This document shows, piece by piece, positions 1 to 7,619 of a stretch of 20,165 nt of DNA. Source of the DNA: Dehalococcoidia bacterium (GTDB lineage: Bacteria > Chloroflexota > Dehalococcoidia > Dehalococcoidales > UBA1222); contig WQXK01000012.1 of NCBI GenBank assembly GCA_009784845.1, forward strand, positions 1 to 20,165, written 5' to 3'. The translations under genes were made by a program, and so were the position numbers. The stretch's first letter is position 1; every line of letters starts with the position of its first letter. Below the pieces are notes generated by a model that was not told the DNA's origin, did no database searches, and was given only the letters and a program-made list of their open reading frames with translations.

Positions 1-25
1 AGAATCGAAACGACTCATAATGAGA

Positions 26-117
26 TGGCGGAGGGAGTGGGATTCGAACCCACGACCCCGCTCACGCGAGGCAAGCGCTTAGCAGGCGCCCGCACTAGGC
101 CACTATGCGATCCCCCC
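26..117 (-). tRNA. tRNA-Ser (anticodon GCU)
   Basis: Decodes AGC/AGU serine codons. Read on the minus strand it folds into a class II tRNA. The acceptor stem is GGGGGGA with TCCCTCC, the D stem GCA/TGC, the anticodon stem GGCGC/GCGCT around loop CTGCTAA (anticodon complement at 81-83), the T arm GTGGG-TTCGAAT-CCCAC. A long variable arm (CCTCGC/GCGGGG closing GTGA) is typical of serine tRNAs. The discriminator is G73, as expected for serine, and CCA is encoded (26-28). Odd point: the third acceptor pair is G3-U70, the alanine identity element, and the 5' end lies in a run of nine G. Confidence 0.95.
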
Positions 118-135
118 CCCAGTTTGGTATGCACT

Positions 136-164
136 ACTATATCATAACAGGGTATGCAACTCAA
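136..164 (-). promoter_or_regulatory. Promoter of tRNA-Ser
   Basis: On the minus strand TTGAGT (159-164) and TATAGT (136-141) are separated by 17 bases. The predicted start, near position 129, is about 12 bases before the mature tRNA 5' end. This suggests the tRNA is transcribed independently of mntP upstream. Confidence 0.55.
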
Positions 165-208
165 AAGATTGCGGAAGAAATCTTACCTTAACGATGCTCC
201 TTACTGGC

Positions 209-796
209 TCAAAAACTAATGACTTTCATGTGCTCAAGCAATATCTTAATTCCGAGCAATACCAAAATGATTCCACCGACCAGTTCAGCCTTCGACTTGA
301 ATCTCACGCCGAACATATTTCCCACCATAACCCCAAAAGCCGAAAACACAAATGTAATGCACCCGATTAATACAACAGCCAAAAGAATACTGACCTGCAA
401 AAAGGCAAATGACACCCCCACAGCCAAAGCATCAATGCTTGTTGCAACCGCTAGGGGCAGCATTTGCGCCGGTCTCAGGGAATCATCCCTTTTGCCTGCC
501 CGTTGTATGACAGGCTCACCATCACGCTTAAGGCTCATCAGTATCATTTTGCCGCCAAGAAAGCCCAGTAGAACAAATGCCACCCAGTGATCAAACGGTG
601 TAATCTTATCGGCAAACAGAGACGCCATAAAATAACCGATTAACGGCATAACAGCCTGAAAAACACCGAAGTACAATCCGACAATCAGCGCCTTGGACAC
701 ACGTTTTTTGCCCGCAGCCAAGCCAATGCATATTGCCACCGCAAAAGCATCCATTGAAAGCCCGACAGAGATAAGAAGCAGTTCTATTACACTCAT
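209..796 (-). CDS. mntP: MntP-family manganese efflux pump
   Basis: Predicted inner-membrane Mn2+ exporter of 195 residues, the usual family length, with about six membrane segments. The two repeated halves each carry the family signature: GLSMDAF around Asp16 and ATSIDAL around Asp122, the acidic positions expected in the transport path. A TTG four codons upstream (808) extends the frame, but ATG 796 gives the standard N-terminus and the family position of Asp16. No clear ribosome binding site is visible before either start. The gene follows mutM by 84 bases on the same strand and is probably read from the polA promoter. Bacillus has the same order with the related ytaF after polA-mutM, so a YtaF-type role is an alternative, but the motifs fit MntP better. 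I saw no yybP-ykoY manganese riboswitch in the short leader. Confidence 0.88.
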   Translation of the reverse strand: MSVIELLLISVGLSMDAFAVAICIGLAAGKKRVSKALIVGLYFGVFQAVMPLIGYFMASLFADKITPFDHWVAFVLLGFLGGKMILMSLKRDGEPVIQRAGKRDDSLRPAQMLPLAVATSIDALAVGVSFAFLQVSILLAVVLIGCITFVFSAFGVMVGNMFGVRFKSKAELVGGIILVLLGIKILLEHMKVISF

Positions 797-880
797 TATT
801 ATGCTCAATACGACCCAGCGGCAAACAGTCCCGGCATGGTATGGTTACCGCAGGTAAAATGCCATGTGGTAAATGTATGC

Positions 881-1693
881 CTACCGCTGACAATTAGGAC
901 AAAAGTATGTGCCGCGCTGACGTACCACAATACGCTCAATCGCCCCACCGCATGCAAAACAATTTTCACTCATGCGATGAGCTACCATAAAACCATCCTG
1001 AGCTTTGCCTTTAGCCCCATCCGGATGAAAATAATTTGAAACGCTGGCCCCACCGCTTTCAATAGCCTTGCTCAACACATGCCTTATTGAGCCGTGTAAT
1101 CGTTCGATTTCCGGCATAGATAGACTACCGCCCTGCCTAAGCGGATGAATACCAGCATCATATAAGGCTTCATCGGCATACATGTTGCCTATTCCCGCAA
1201 TCAAAGACTGCTCCACCAGTAATACCTTTACAGGAATTCCCTTGCTTTGCATTACAGCTTCCAGATGCCTTACAGTGAACGCATCGGACATCGGCTCCGG
1301 TCCCAGCTTTAACAATGGTGAATCATCCCCCCAAACCAGTTGAAATTTGCCAAATTTACGTGGGTCGATGAAAAACATCTTCAGCCCGCCATCCAAATGC
1401 ACCACAGCACGGGTATGCTTGTCAGGCAAAGTCCCATCTTCGCCTACCAAAAATGAGCCCGTCATGCGCAGATGCACCAATAACACGTCTGCGCCATCCA
1501 AGCGCAGAATCAAATACTTGCCACGCCTGTCCATCTCCTCAATCACCCTTCCCGCCACGCGCCTGTTAAATTCATCAATAGAGGGCGAGAGCAGCGTCCT
1601 TGCCCATAAAAATTGCACCGACTGTATGCGGCGCCCGACAAGCAGCGGCGTGAGTTGTTTTTTGATAGTTTCAACTTCCGGCAACTCAGGCAT
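881..1693 (-). CDS. mutM: Formamidopyrimidine-DNA glycosylase (Fpg/MutM)
   Basis: Bifunctional DNA glycosylase/AP lyase of base excision repair that removes 8-oxoguanine and ring-opened purines. Its 270 residues match the family length. The N-terminus is MPELPEVE, with the catalytic Pro2 exposed after Met removal and Glu3 beside it; Lys59 lies in RRGKY, as in the family. The helix-two-turn-helix region (about 140-220) includes the GIGNMYADEAL segment. The C-terminus is a zinc finger with Cys245, Cys248, Cys265 and Cys268. An AGGAG-type ribosome binding site precedes the ATG. Only 13 bases separate it from polA upstream, so co-transcription is likely and pairs excision of oxidised bases with repair synthesis. 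Confidence 0.96.
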   Translation of the reverse strand: MPELPEVETIKKQLTPLLVGRRIQSVQFLWARTLLSPSIDEFNRRVAGRVIEEMDRRGKYLILRLDGADVLLVHLRMTGSFLVGEDGTLPDKHTRAVVHLDGGLKMFFIDPRKFGKFQLVWGDDSPLLKLGPEPMSDAFTVRHLEAVMQSKGIPVKVLLVEQSLIAGIGNMYADEALYDAGIHPLRQGGSLSMPEIERLHGSIRHVLSKAIESGGASVSNYFHPDGAKGKAQDGFMVAHRMSENCFACGGAIERIVVRQRGTYFCPNCQR

Positions 1694-1706
1694 AATTCCT
1701 AAACTC

Positions 1707-4454
1707 CTATTGCATCAGGTCCCACGTGTGCCCCACTTTTATATCCACCTGAACAGGAACATCCAATTTGATGGCATCCTGCATCAAATGCATCACAATA
1801 TCCCGCATTATGGGCGATTCCTCCTGCGGCACCTCAAAAATCAACTCATCGTGCACCTGAAGTATTAGCTTACTCAACAAACCGCGTTGCGCCATTTCCT
1901 TATCCAAATGCAGCATGGCTACCTTGATGATATCAGCCGATGTACCCTGCACCGGCATATTGATGGCCATACGCTCAGCAGCTTCGCGTATCATGCGATT
2001 ATGCGAGTTAATTTCCGGAATATAACGCCGCCTTCCCAATATGGTTTGCACGTAACCTAACCGACGCACCTGCTCTTTGGTTTTATCCATATAAGCTCGC
2101 ACGCCTGGAAATCTGTCAAAGTAAGATGCTATGAATTTCTCCGCTTCGCTACGGGAAAACTCCGTGGCCTGTTCCAGCCCATAACCACTCATGCCGTAAA
2201 TCACGCCGAAGTTAACCGTTTTGGCCAAGCGGCGCATATCCCGGGTAACCTGCGTTTGCTCAACATTGAACAAATGTGCCGCCGTAGCACTGTGCACGTC
2301 CTCTCCGCGTTCAAATGTATCAAGCAAAGCCGCATCCTGCGACAGGTGTGCCAGTGAGCGCAGGTCAATTTGGGAATAATCACCTGAAAGCAGCACACAG
2401 CCGGGTGGTGCAATAAAAGCCTGCCGAATTTCACGCCCAAACTCGCCCCTCACCGGAATGTTCTGCAAATTCGGCTCTGAAGAAGACACCCGCCCTGTAG
2501 TCGTACGCGTCTGGTTAAAACTGGTATGCACGCGTCCGGTCCTATTATTAACCAATCTCGGCAATGCATCAATATACGTGGTAATAAGTTTATTCAGTTG
2601 GCGGTATTCCAATATGTAGTCTGCTATTTCGGAATCTTGGCGCAATAGTTCCAGAACCGATGATTCAGTTGACCATGCCCCATGTTTTTTCTGCCCTGTG
2701 GGCAGGCGCAGCTTTTCAAACAACACCTCCCCCAACTGTTTGGGGGAGTTTATGTTAAACTCGCATTTTGCCAAGGTGTAAATTTCGCGCTCAAGTGCCA
2801 CAAGCCGTTCTCCCAAACGAGAAGACATCCCCGTAAGCAGGTTAGCATCCAATTGTACGCCACAACGCTGCATCTTGACCAAAAGCGGCACCAAAGGCAA
2901 TTCAACGTCATTAAAAAGCGCCAGCAATTGCTCTTTTTCTAGTTCATCAGCTAAAGGCTGCCGCAAGCGCCCTATTGCATCAGCGCACGAACAGGCAAAA
3001 TGTGCCACCTGTTCCACCATCAGATTGCATACCGGCACACGCTTGGAACCTGTCCCAACGGCTAAGGGTTGTATTTCCATGTTCAGTCGACTTAATGCCA
3101 GAGCGGACAATTCCAATGCTTGTTCGCCAATCAAATGTGCCGCAAGCATAGTATCAAATGCAACACCGGCGAGCGGTGTACCAGCCTGCGCCATAATAGT
3201 CATGGCAAAGTTGGCATTATGAACGCAGACAGCACCTGGCACACATAACAACTCCGATAAAACCCGCCGAACCTCTTCCAGCGACAGTTGTGCTCCGGTA
3301 TCCAGTCCTGCATGCGTCAGCGGTATGTAATACGCCTCACCCGCAACCGGTGAAAAAGCCATCCCCACCAGTTGGGACGACACAGGATGCAACCCTTCGG
3401 CGACTATTTCAAAAGCAAACCTTTTCACGCTGCGCAAACGTGCTGCCAGCGCCAAAAGGGCATCAGATGTTTTGATTGTGTCGTATTTCTTCTTCTCTTC
3501 AACAACAGAATAATCTGCCGTAGCAGTTTCAGCCTCAAAAAGCTGTGGAGGTTGATGTGGCGTAGCATCAAACAAATCGCTCCCGGGCAAGCGATCCAGC
3601 AGCTTAAAAAACTCCAATTCACGAAAAAGTGCTGCAGCTTTTTCACGGTCAAAATGCGCCGCTTTGGACTTTTCCAAATCCAGCGTCACCGGAGAATGCA
3701 CCTCTATTGTAGCCAAAACCTTGCAGCGACGGGCTGACTCCTCACCATGGCGTAGCAACTCCTGTATGCGCAACGGCGACACATCGTCTATATGCTGATA
3801 AATCTCATCCACACTGCCGTATTGTTGAATAAGTCTAACAGCAGTTTTCTCGCCAATGCCTTTTACGCCGGGTATGTTATCCGACGGGTCCCCTTTAAGT
3901 GCTTTCAGATCGGCAATATATCTTGGCGGTACGCCATACTTTTGCTCCACCCCAACCGCATCTATCAACACAGCTTCCCCCATCGTGCGCGGGTACAGTA
4001 CACGTACGTGTGACCCAACCAATTGCATAGCATCGGCATCTCCGGTGAGAATAATCGTTTCCAGCCCTTGCTCTGCCGCCTGATGCGCTAGTGTGCCAAG
4101 CATGTCATCGGCCTCAAACCCATCCATCTCAAACAACGGGATTTTGAGATCCAGCACCAACTGCCGCACACGCGACAGCTGCCCTATCAATTCATCCGGT
4201 GTTGCCTGACGATTGGCCTTGTAATCTTCAAACAAATTATGGCGAAAAGTAGGTCCTTTCTTATCAAAAGCCACCGCATAATGTGTCGGACGCTGCTCGG
4301 ATATCACCTTAAGCAGCATGGAGGAAAAGCCAAAGACAGCATTCACCAGTTCGCCCGTGCGGCGCACTGAAAGCGGCGGCAGGGCATGAAATGCACGATG
4401 CACCACATTATTGCCGTCAACCAATAACAAACGGGGAGCCTTTCTCTCATTCAC
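1707..4454 (-). CDS. polA: DNA polymerase I, proofreading-deficient type
   Basis: Repair and Okazaki-fragment polymerase of 915 residues. Residues 1-290 are the 5' nuclease domain with its acidic residues intact (Asp13, Asp64, EADD at 114-117, GDAD at 138-141, GDPSDN at 188-193). Residues 330-510 are a 3'-5' exonuclease fold whose four metal carboxylates appear lost: the expected Asp/Glu pair reads Glu349/Val351, and the other two aspartates are Ala417 and Cys490. Residues 520-915 are the polymerase: motif A at 692-699 with Asp692, motif B with Arg741, Lys745, Phe749 and Tyr753, and motif C HDE at 868-870. Asp697 replaces the usual Glu of motif A. Phe749 predicts discrimination against dideoxynucleotides. 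The start is GTG with no ribosome binding site but an extended -10 element six bases before it. Confidence 0.97.
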   Translation of the reverse strand: MNERKAPRLLLVDGNNVVHRAFHALPPLSVRRTGELVNAVFGFSSMLLKVISEQRPTHYAVAFDKKGPTFRHNLFEDYKANRQATPDELIGQLSRVRQLVLDLKIPLFEMDGFEADDMLGTLAHQAAEQGLETIILTGDADAMQLVGSHVRVLYPRTMGEAVLIDAVGVEQKYGVPPRYIADLKALKGDPSDNIPGVKGIGEKTAVRLIQQYGSVDEIYQHIDDVSPLRIQELLRHGEESARRCKVLATIEVHSPVTLDLEKSKAAHFDREKAAALFRELEFFKLLDRLPGSDLFDATPHQPPQLFEAETATADYSVVEEKKKYDTIKTSDALLALAARLRSVKRFAFEIVAEGLHPVSSQLVGMAFSPVAGEAYYIPLTHAGLDTGAQLSLEEVRRVLSELLCVPGAVCVHNANFAMTIMAQAGTPLAGVAFDTMLAAHLIGEQALELSALALSRLNMEIQPLAVGTGSKRVPVCNLMVEQVAHFACSCADAIGRLRQPLADELEKEQLLALFNDVELPLVPLLVKMQRCGVQLDANLLTGMSSRLGERLVALEREIYTLAKCEFNINSPKQLGEVLFEKLRLPTGQKKHGAWSTESSVLELLRQDSEIADYILEYRQLNKLITTYIDALPRLVNNRTGRVHTSFNQTRTTTGRVSSSEPNLQNIPVRGEFGREIRQAFIAPPGCVLLSGDYSQIDLRSLAHLSQDAALLDTFERGEDVHSATAAHLFNVEQTQVTRDMRRLAKTVNFGVIYGMSGYGLEQATEFSRSEAEKFIASYFDRFPGVRAYMDKTKEQVRRLGYVQTILGRRRYIPEINSHNRMIREAAERMAINMPVQGTSADIIKVAMLHLDKEMAQRGLLSKLILQVHDELIFEVPQEESPIMRDIVMHLMQDAIKLDVPVQVDIKVGHTWDLMQ

Positions 4455-4460
4455 GGGCTA

Positions 4461-4469
4461 ATTATAGCA
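4461..4469 (-). promoter_or_regulatory. Extended -10 promoter of polA-mutM-mntP
   Basis: On the minus strand TGC-TATAAT is a perfect extended -10 element with no convincing -35 box. It ends six bases before the polA GTG, which puts the predicted transcription start at or next to the start codon and implies a leaderless mRNA. Confidence 0.5.
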
Positions 4470-4533
4470 GAGCCGCAGGGCAAGCATGAGAACTGCGTCC
4501 ATACAAAATTTTGCACACCCTTATTTCATTTCA

Positions 4534-4542
4534 TGTTATACT
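4534..4542 (+). promoter_or_regulatory. Extended -10 promoter of argF
   Basis: TGT-TATACT is a good extended -10. TTGCAC at 4511-4516 is a possible -35, but with a long 20-base spacer. The predicted start near 4549 leaves a leader of about 20 bases containing the AGAGGGAAG ribosome binding site (4559-4567). It lies back to back with the polA promoter. Confidence 0.5.
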
Positions 4543-4569
4543 ATCGCCATTATTTGGCAGAGGGAAGCT

Positions 4570-5508
4570 ATGCATACGAAAGATTTTCTTTCAATCGCAG
4601 ACCTGTCCAGCACTGATTTGCAGCTGTTATTAGCTGAGGCCGTAGATTTAAAAGCTAGCGGATGGAACAGCGCACTCAGCGGAAAGACTTTGGCATTGCT
4701 TTTTGAAAAGCCGTCGCTGCGCACCCGTGTCAGCTTTGAGATGGCCATGCGAGCGCTTGGTGGGGAGGTTCTATACCTCTCGCCCGCCGAGGTGGGTTTG
4801 GGCAAGCGCGAATCTGTAGCAGATGTGGCGCGCGTACTGTCGCGCTACGCGGATATCCTTGCCGTGCGCACTTTCAGCCAGCAAACACTGGAGGAGTTGG
4901 GCAACTATGCCGATATTCCCGTCATTAACGCCCTATCCGACGAGGAGCACCCATGTCAGATACTTGCAGACCTGCTCACCATATTTGAGCATAAGGGAAC
5001 GCTAAAAGGGCTAACCTTGGCTTTTATCGGCGACGGCAACAATGTGGCCGCCAGTTTGGCTCTTGGCTGTGGACTTGCCGGCATTAATTTCAAAATTGCC
5101 TCGCCTGCAGGGTATGAGTTAAACAGCAATGTGATAGAGCGCGCCATGATTATGGCGGAAACCAGCGGTGCCGAAATCAGATGCGACCACGACCCATACC
5201 TTACAGCACAGGGTGCCGATATAGTATACACAGACACATGGACAAGCATGGGTCAGGAAGCTGAAAACACGATCCGTCTGAAAGATTTTGTCATGTACTG
5301 TGTGGACAGCGCCCTCATGGCGGTGGCTGACAAGGATGCCATCTTCATGCACTGCCTGCCGGCACATCGCGGGCAAGAGGTGTCAGACGAGGTTATAGAA
5401 AGCCGTGCTTCAGTGGTTTTTGATCAGGCCGAAAACCGCATGCACGCGCAAAAAGCCGTGCTGGTACAACTCATGGGCGGAGCCGGAATACTGCCATGCT
5501 ATTGTTAA
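4570..5508 (+). CDS. argF: Ornithine carbamoyltransferase
   Basis: Converts ornithine and carbamoyl phosphate to citrulline in arginine synthesis. The protein has 312 residues from ATG 4570, chosen because AGAGGGAAG sits just upstream and MHTKDFLSI is a normal family N-terminus; the longer open frame from 4486 would include the promoter. The carbamoyl phosphate loop is S49-L-R-T-R53, a variant of the common STRTR. HPCQ is at 127-130, the ornithine loop DTWTSMG at 222-228, and HCLP at 261-264 with catalytic Cys262. The SMG motif favours ornithine over aspartate as substrate. der follows 36 bases downstream on the same strand without a visible terminator. An argA-like gene for the pathway entry step lies about 10 kb away. 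Confidence 0.95.
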   Translation: MHTKDFLSIADLSSTDLQLLLAEAVDLKASGWNSALSGKTLALLFEKPSLRTRVSFEMAMRALGGEVLYLSPAEVGLGKRESVADVARVLSRYADILAVRTFSQQTLEELGNYADIPVINALSDEEHPCQILADLLTIFEHKGTLKGLTLAFIGDGNNVAASLALGCGLAGINFKIASPAGYELNSNVIERAMIMAETSGAEIRCDHDPYLTAQGADIVYTDTWTSMGQEAENTIRLKDFVMYCVDSALMAVADKDAIFMHCLPAHRGQEVSDEVIESRASVVFDQAENRMHAQKAVLVQLMGGAGILPCYC

Positions 5509-5544
5509 CAGAGAGTCACAAAGTAAACATTAAATCAGACGACT

Positions 5545-6918
5545 ATGTCTGCGATTAAAAATCAAACGCCAAACGAAACTGCTGTTGAAAGCGGCACTCA
5601 GGCAGTGCGCCCGCTTGTGGCCATCGTGGGAAGGCAAAATGTGGGCAAGTCTACGCTGCTTAATCGCCTAGCAGGGCGGCGCATCGCCATCGTAGAAGAC
5701 CTGCCAGGCACAACACGGGACCGCCTAAGCGCCAATGTTAACTGGCTGGGACATGATTTCACGCTCATTGATACCGGAGGAGTTGAGAGCAAGGGAAGTT
5801 CTTTTTTCAGCGATGATATTAACCGCCAGGTAGACACCGCCATAAGCGAGGCTGCTATCATTCTCTTTTTGGTAGATGCCAAGGACGGCATACTACCATC
5901 CGACCAGGACATCGCCGCCGGGCTGCGCCCTGTTAAAGAACGCGTCATTCTTGTAGCCAATAAAGCTGATAACGAAAAAGCCGATATTATCTCCGCCGAG
6001 TTACACCGCTTTGGCTTGGGAGAACCTATCACAATTAGCGCATACCACGGGCGCGGTATTAATGACCTCCTAGATGCCATTTTAAAGCGTCTCCCTCAAG
6101 CACCATCCAATGTGGCAGTAGCATCTGATAACAACCTTAAAATAGCCATCGTAGGACGTCCCAATGTAGGCAAATCCATGATGCTCAACCGTCTTTTAGG
6201 GCAGGAACGCGTCATTGTCAGCGAAATACCCGGCACCACACGGGATGCCATTGATACAGTTTTTGACTTTGAAGAGCAAAGTATTATACTAATCGACACC
6301 GCTGGCATAAAGAGGCGTGGGCACCAGGGCGAAGGCGTAGACAAGTACAGTGTTATTCGCTCGCTGGATGCCATTGACCGCTCTGATGTGGTGTTGTTGG
6401 TACTTGATGCCGAGGAGTTGGTCACGGCGCAGGACTTGCATGTTGCCGGTTATCTTCAACAGGCTTACAAGGGCATTGTTATCGTAATTAATAAATGGGA
6501 TTTGGCAAAGAATTTGAATAAGAGCGAAGTTGCCAGTTGCGTACGGGCAAATTTTAAGTTCATGAAATACGCCCCTGTGTTGTACACATCCGCCAAGGAT
6601 GGCAGTGGTATTTCCGACGTCATACCTCAGGCTCTGAACGTCTACCGCGAACGGCTTAAGCGTATTGGTACAGGCGAACTCAACAGCACAGTGCAACAGG
6701 TACTCGCCAAACACACGCCACCTCACAAAGGCAGCCGCATTCTCAAGTTCCTTTACGTCACGCAGGCGGAGGTCAATCCTCCCACATTCGTATTCTTCGT
6801 CAACGACGTCACCCTGATGCATTTCTCCTACCAGCGCTACCTTGAAAATCAACTGCGCAATAATTTCGGGTTCAACGGAACGCCGCTGCGCCTCATCTTT
6901 AAGACCAGGGGTAAATAA
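5545..6918 (+). CDS. der: Ribosome biogenesis GTPase Der (EngA)
   Basis: Essential double-GTPase that matures the 50S subunit; 457 residues. First G domain: P-loop GRQNVGKS at 29-36, DTGG at 76-79, NKAD at 139-142. Second G domain: GRPNVGKS at 204-211, DTAG at 251-254, NKWD at 316-319, then SAK at 349-351. The C-terminal KH-like domain runs from about 360. The first P-loop has Gln31 where Pro is usual. The ATG at 5545 gives about 20 extra residues before the usual beginning (RPLVAIVGR) and has no clear ribosome binding site; in-frame GTG codons at 5605 and 5617 are alternatives, so the start is uncertain. plsY and gpsA follow closely. Confidence 0.96.
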   Translation: MSAIKNQTPNETAVESGTQAVRPLVAIVGRQNVGKSTLLNRLAGRRIAIVEDLPGTTRDRLSANVNWLGHDFTLIDTGGVESKGSSFFSDDINRQVDTAISEAAIILFLVDAKDGILPSDQDIAAGLRPVKERVILVANKADNEKADIISAELHRFGLGEPITISAYHGRGINDLLDAILKRLPQAPSNVAVASDNNLKIAIVGRPNVGKSMMLNRLLGQERVIVSEIPGTTRDAIDTVFDFEEQSIILIDTAGIKRRGHQGEGVDKYSVIRSLDAIDRSDVVLLVLDAEELVTAQDLHVAGYLQQAYKGIVIVINKWDLAKNLNKSEVASCVRANFKFMKYAPVLYTSAKDGSGISDVIPQALNVYRERLKRIGTGELNSTVQQVLAKHTPPHKGSRILKFLYVTQAEVNPPTFVFFVNDVTLMHFSYQRYLENQLRNNFGFNGTPLRLIFKTRGK

Positions 6919-6919
6919 A

Positions 6920-7594
6920 ATGGCTGTGCTAAGACTGCTTCTGGTTATAATTACCGGTTATCTGCTCGGCTCTATTCCATTTGGATTAATAGTAAGCAAA
7001 CTGCGCGCCAAGGTAGATATACGCAACTTCGGCAGCGGTCGTACAGGCGGCACAAACGTGTTGCGCACGTTAGGACGTAAGGCTTTCGTCATTGTGGCCG
7101 TAGGCGACATACTCAAAGCCGCAACAGCGGTATTTATAGCCAGATGGCTTATGAGCGAACAATTTTTTACGATCGGACATATACTTATTGGGCCTCCGGC
7201 AGCACACGCCATTGCTGGAATCTGCGCCATCATTGGGCACATATTCCCTATATTCGCCCGGTTTAGAGGGGGGCGCGGCGTAGCCACCTTCATCGGTGGG
7301 CTCGCCGCTATCTGTCCAGTGGCGGCACTCTTCGGCGGTGAAGTTCTGCTCCTCGGCGCCAGCATTTCCGGGTTTGCATCGCTTGGTAGCATAATCAGCG
7401 TAGTATGCGCCTATCTCATTATGATTCCACTTGTCATTATTTATGGCGTGCCTTCCGAGTATCTGATATACGTGCTCTTCGGTGCCGTGATCATTCTTAT
7501 TGCGCACTTTGACAACATCAGGCGTTTGCTAAGCGGCAAAGAACGCAAGTTAAACCAAAAAACAGCATCGGACTCCAGCGTTAATCAAGGGTAA
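6920..7594 (+). CDS. plsY: Glycerol-3-phosphate acyltransferase PlsY
   Basis: Membrane enzyme that transfers an acyl group from acyl-phosphate to glycerol 3-phosphate, giving lysophosphatidic acid. It has 224 residues and about five membrane helices. The three family motifs are present: GSGRTGGTNVLR (38-49; the usual form has N-I-G-A), GHIFPIFARFRGGRGVAT (106-123) with the glycine-rich substrate loop, and HFDNIRRLL (196-204). ATG 6920 starts one base after the der stop, with AGGGGT upstream, and begins at the first helix; the longer frame back to 6842 overlaps der and is unlikely. The hydrophilic tail of about 20 residues is longer than usual. gpsA, which makes its substrate, is next. Confidence 0.93.
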   Translation: MAVLRLLLVIITGYLLGSIPFGLIVSKLRAKVDIRNFGSGRTGGTNVLRTLGRKAFVIVAVGDILKAATAVFIARWLMSEQFFTIGHILIGPPAAHAIAGICAIIGHIFPIFARFRGGRGVATFIGGLAAICPVAALFGGEVLLLGASISGFASLGSIISVVCAYLIMIPLVIIYGVPSEYLIYVLFGAVIILIAHFDNIRRLLSGKERKLNQKTASDSSVNQG

Positions 7595-7619
7595 TCATTT
7601 TCTGTATCAAGAGATAAAG

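Noticed and set aside
797..880. Possible yybP-ykoY manganese riboswitch before mntP
   Set aside because: Only 84 bases lie between mutM and mntP, and I see none of the conserved loop sequences.
606..893. Minus-strand open frame overlapping mntP and the mutM end
   Set aside because: It lies in another frame over mntP, lacks a ribosome binding site and has no recognisable domain.
3856..4083. Plus-strand open frames antisense to polA, and similar frames antisense to dnaK, der and argF
   Set aside because: Low-complexity composition and full overlap with well-supported genes; shadows of codon use.
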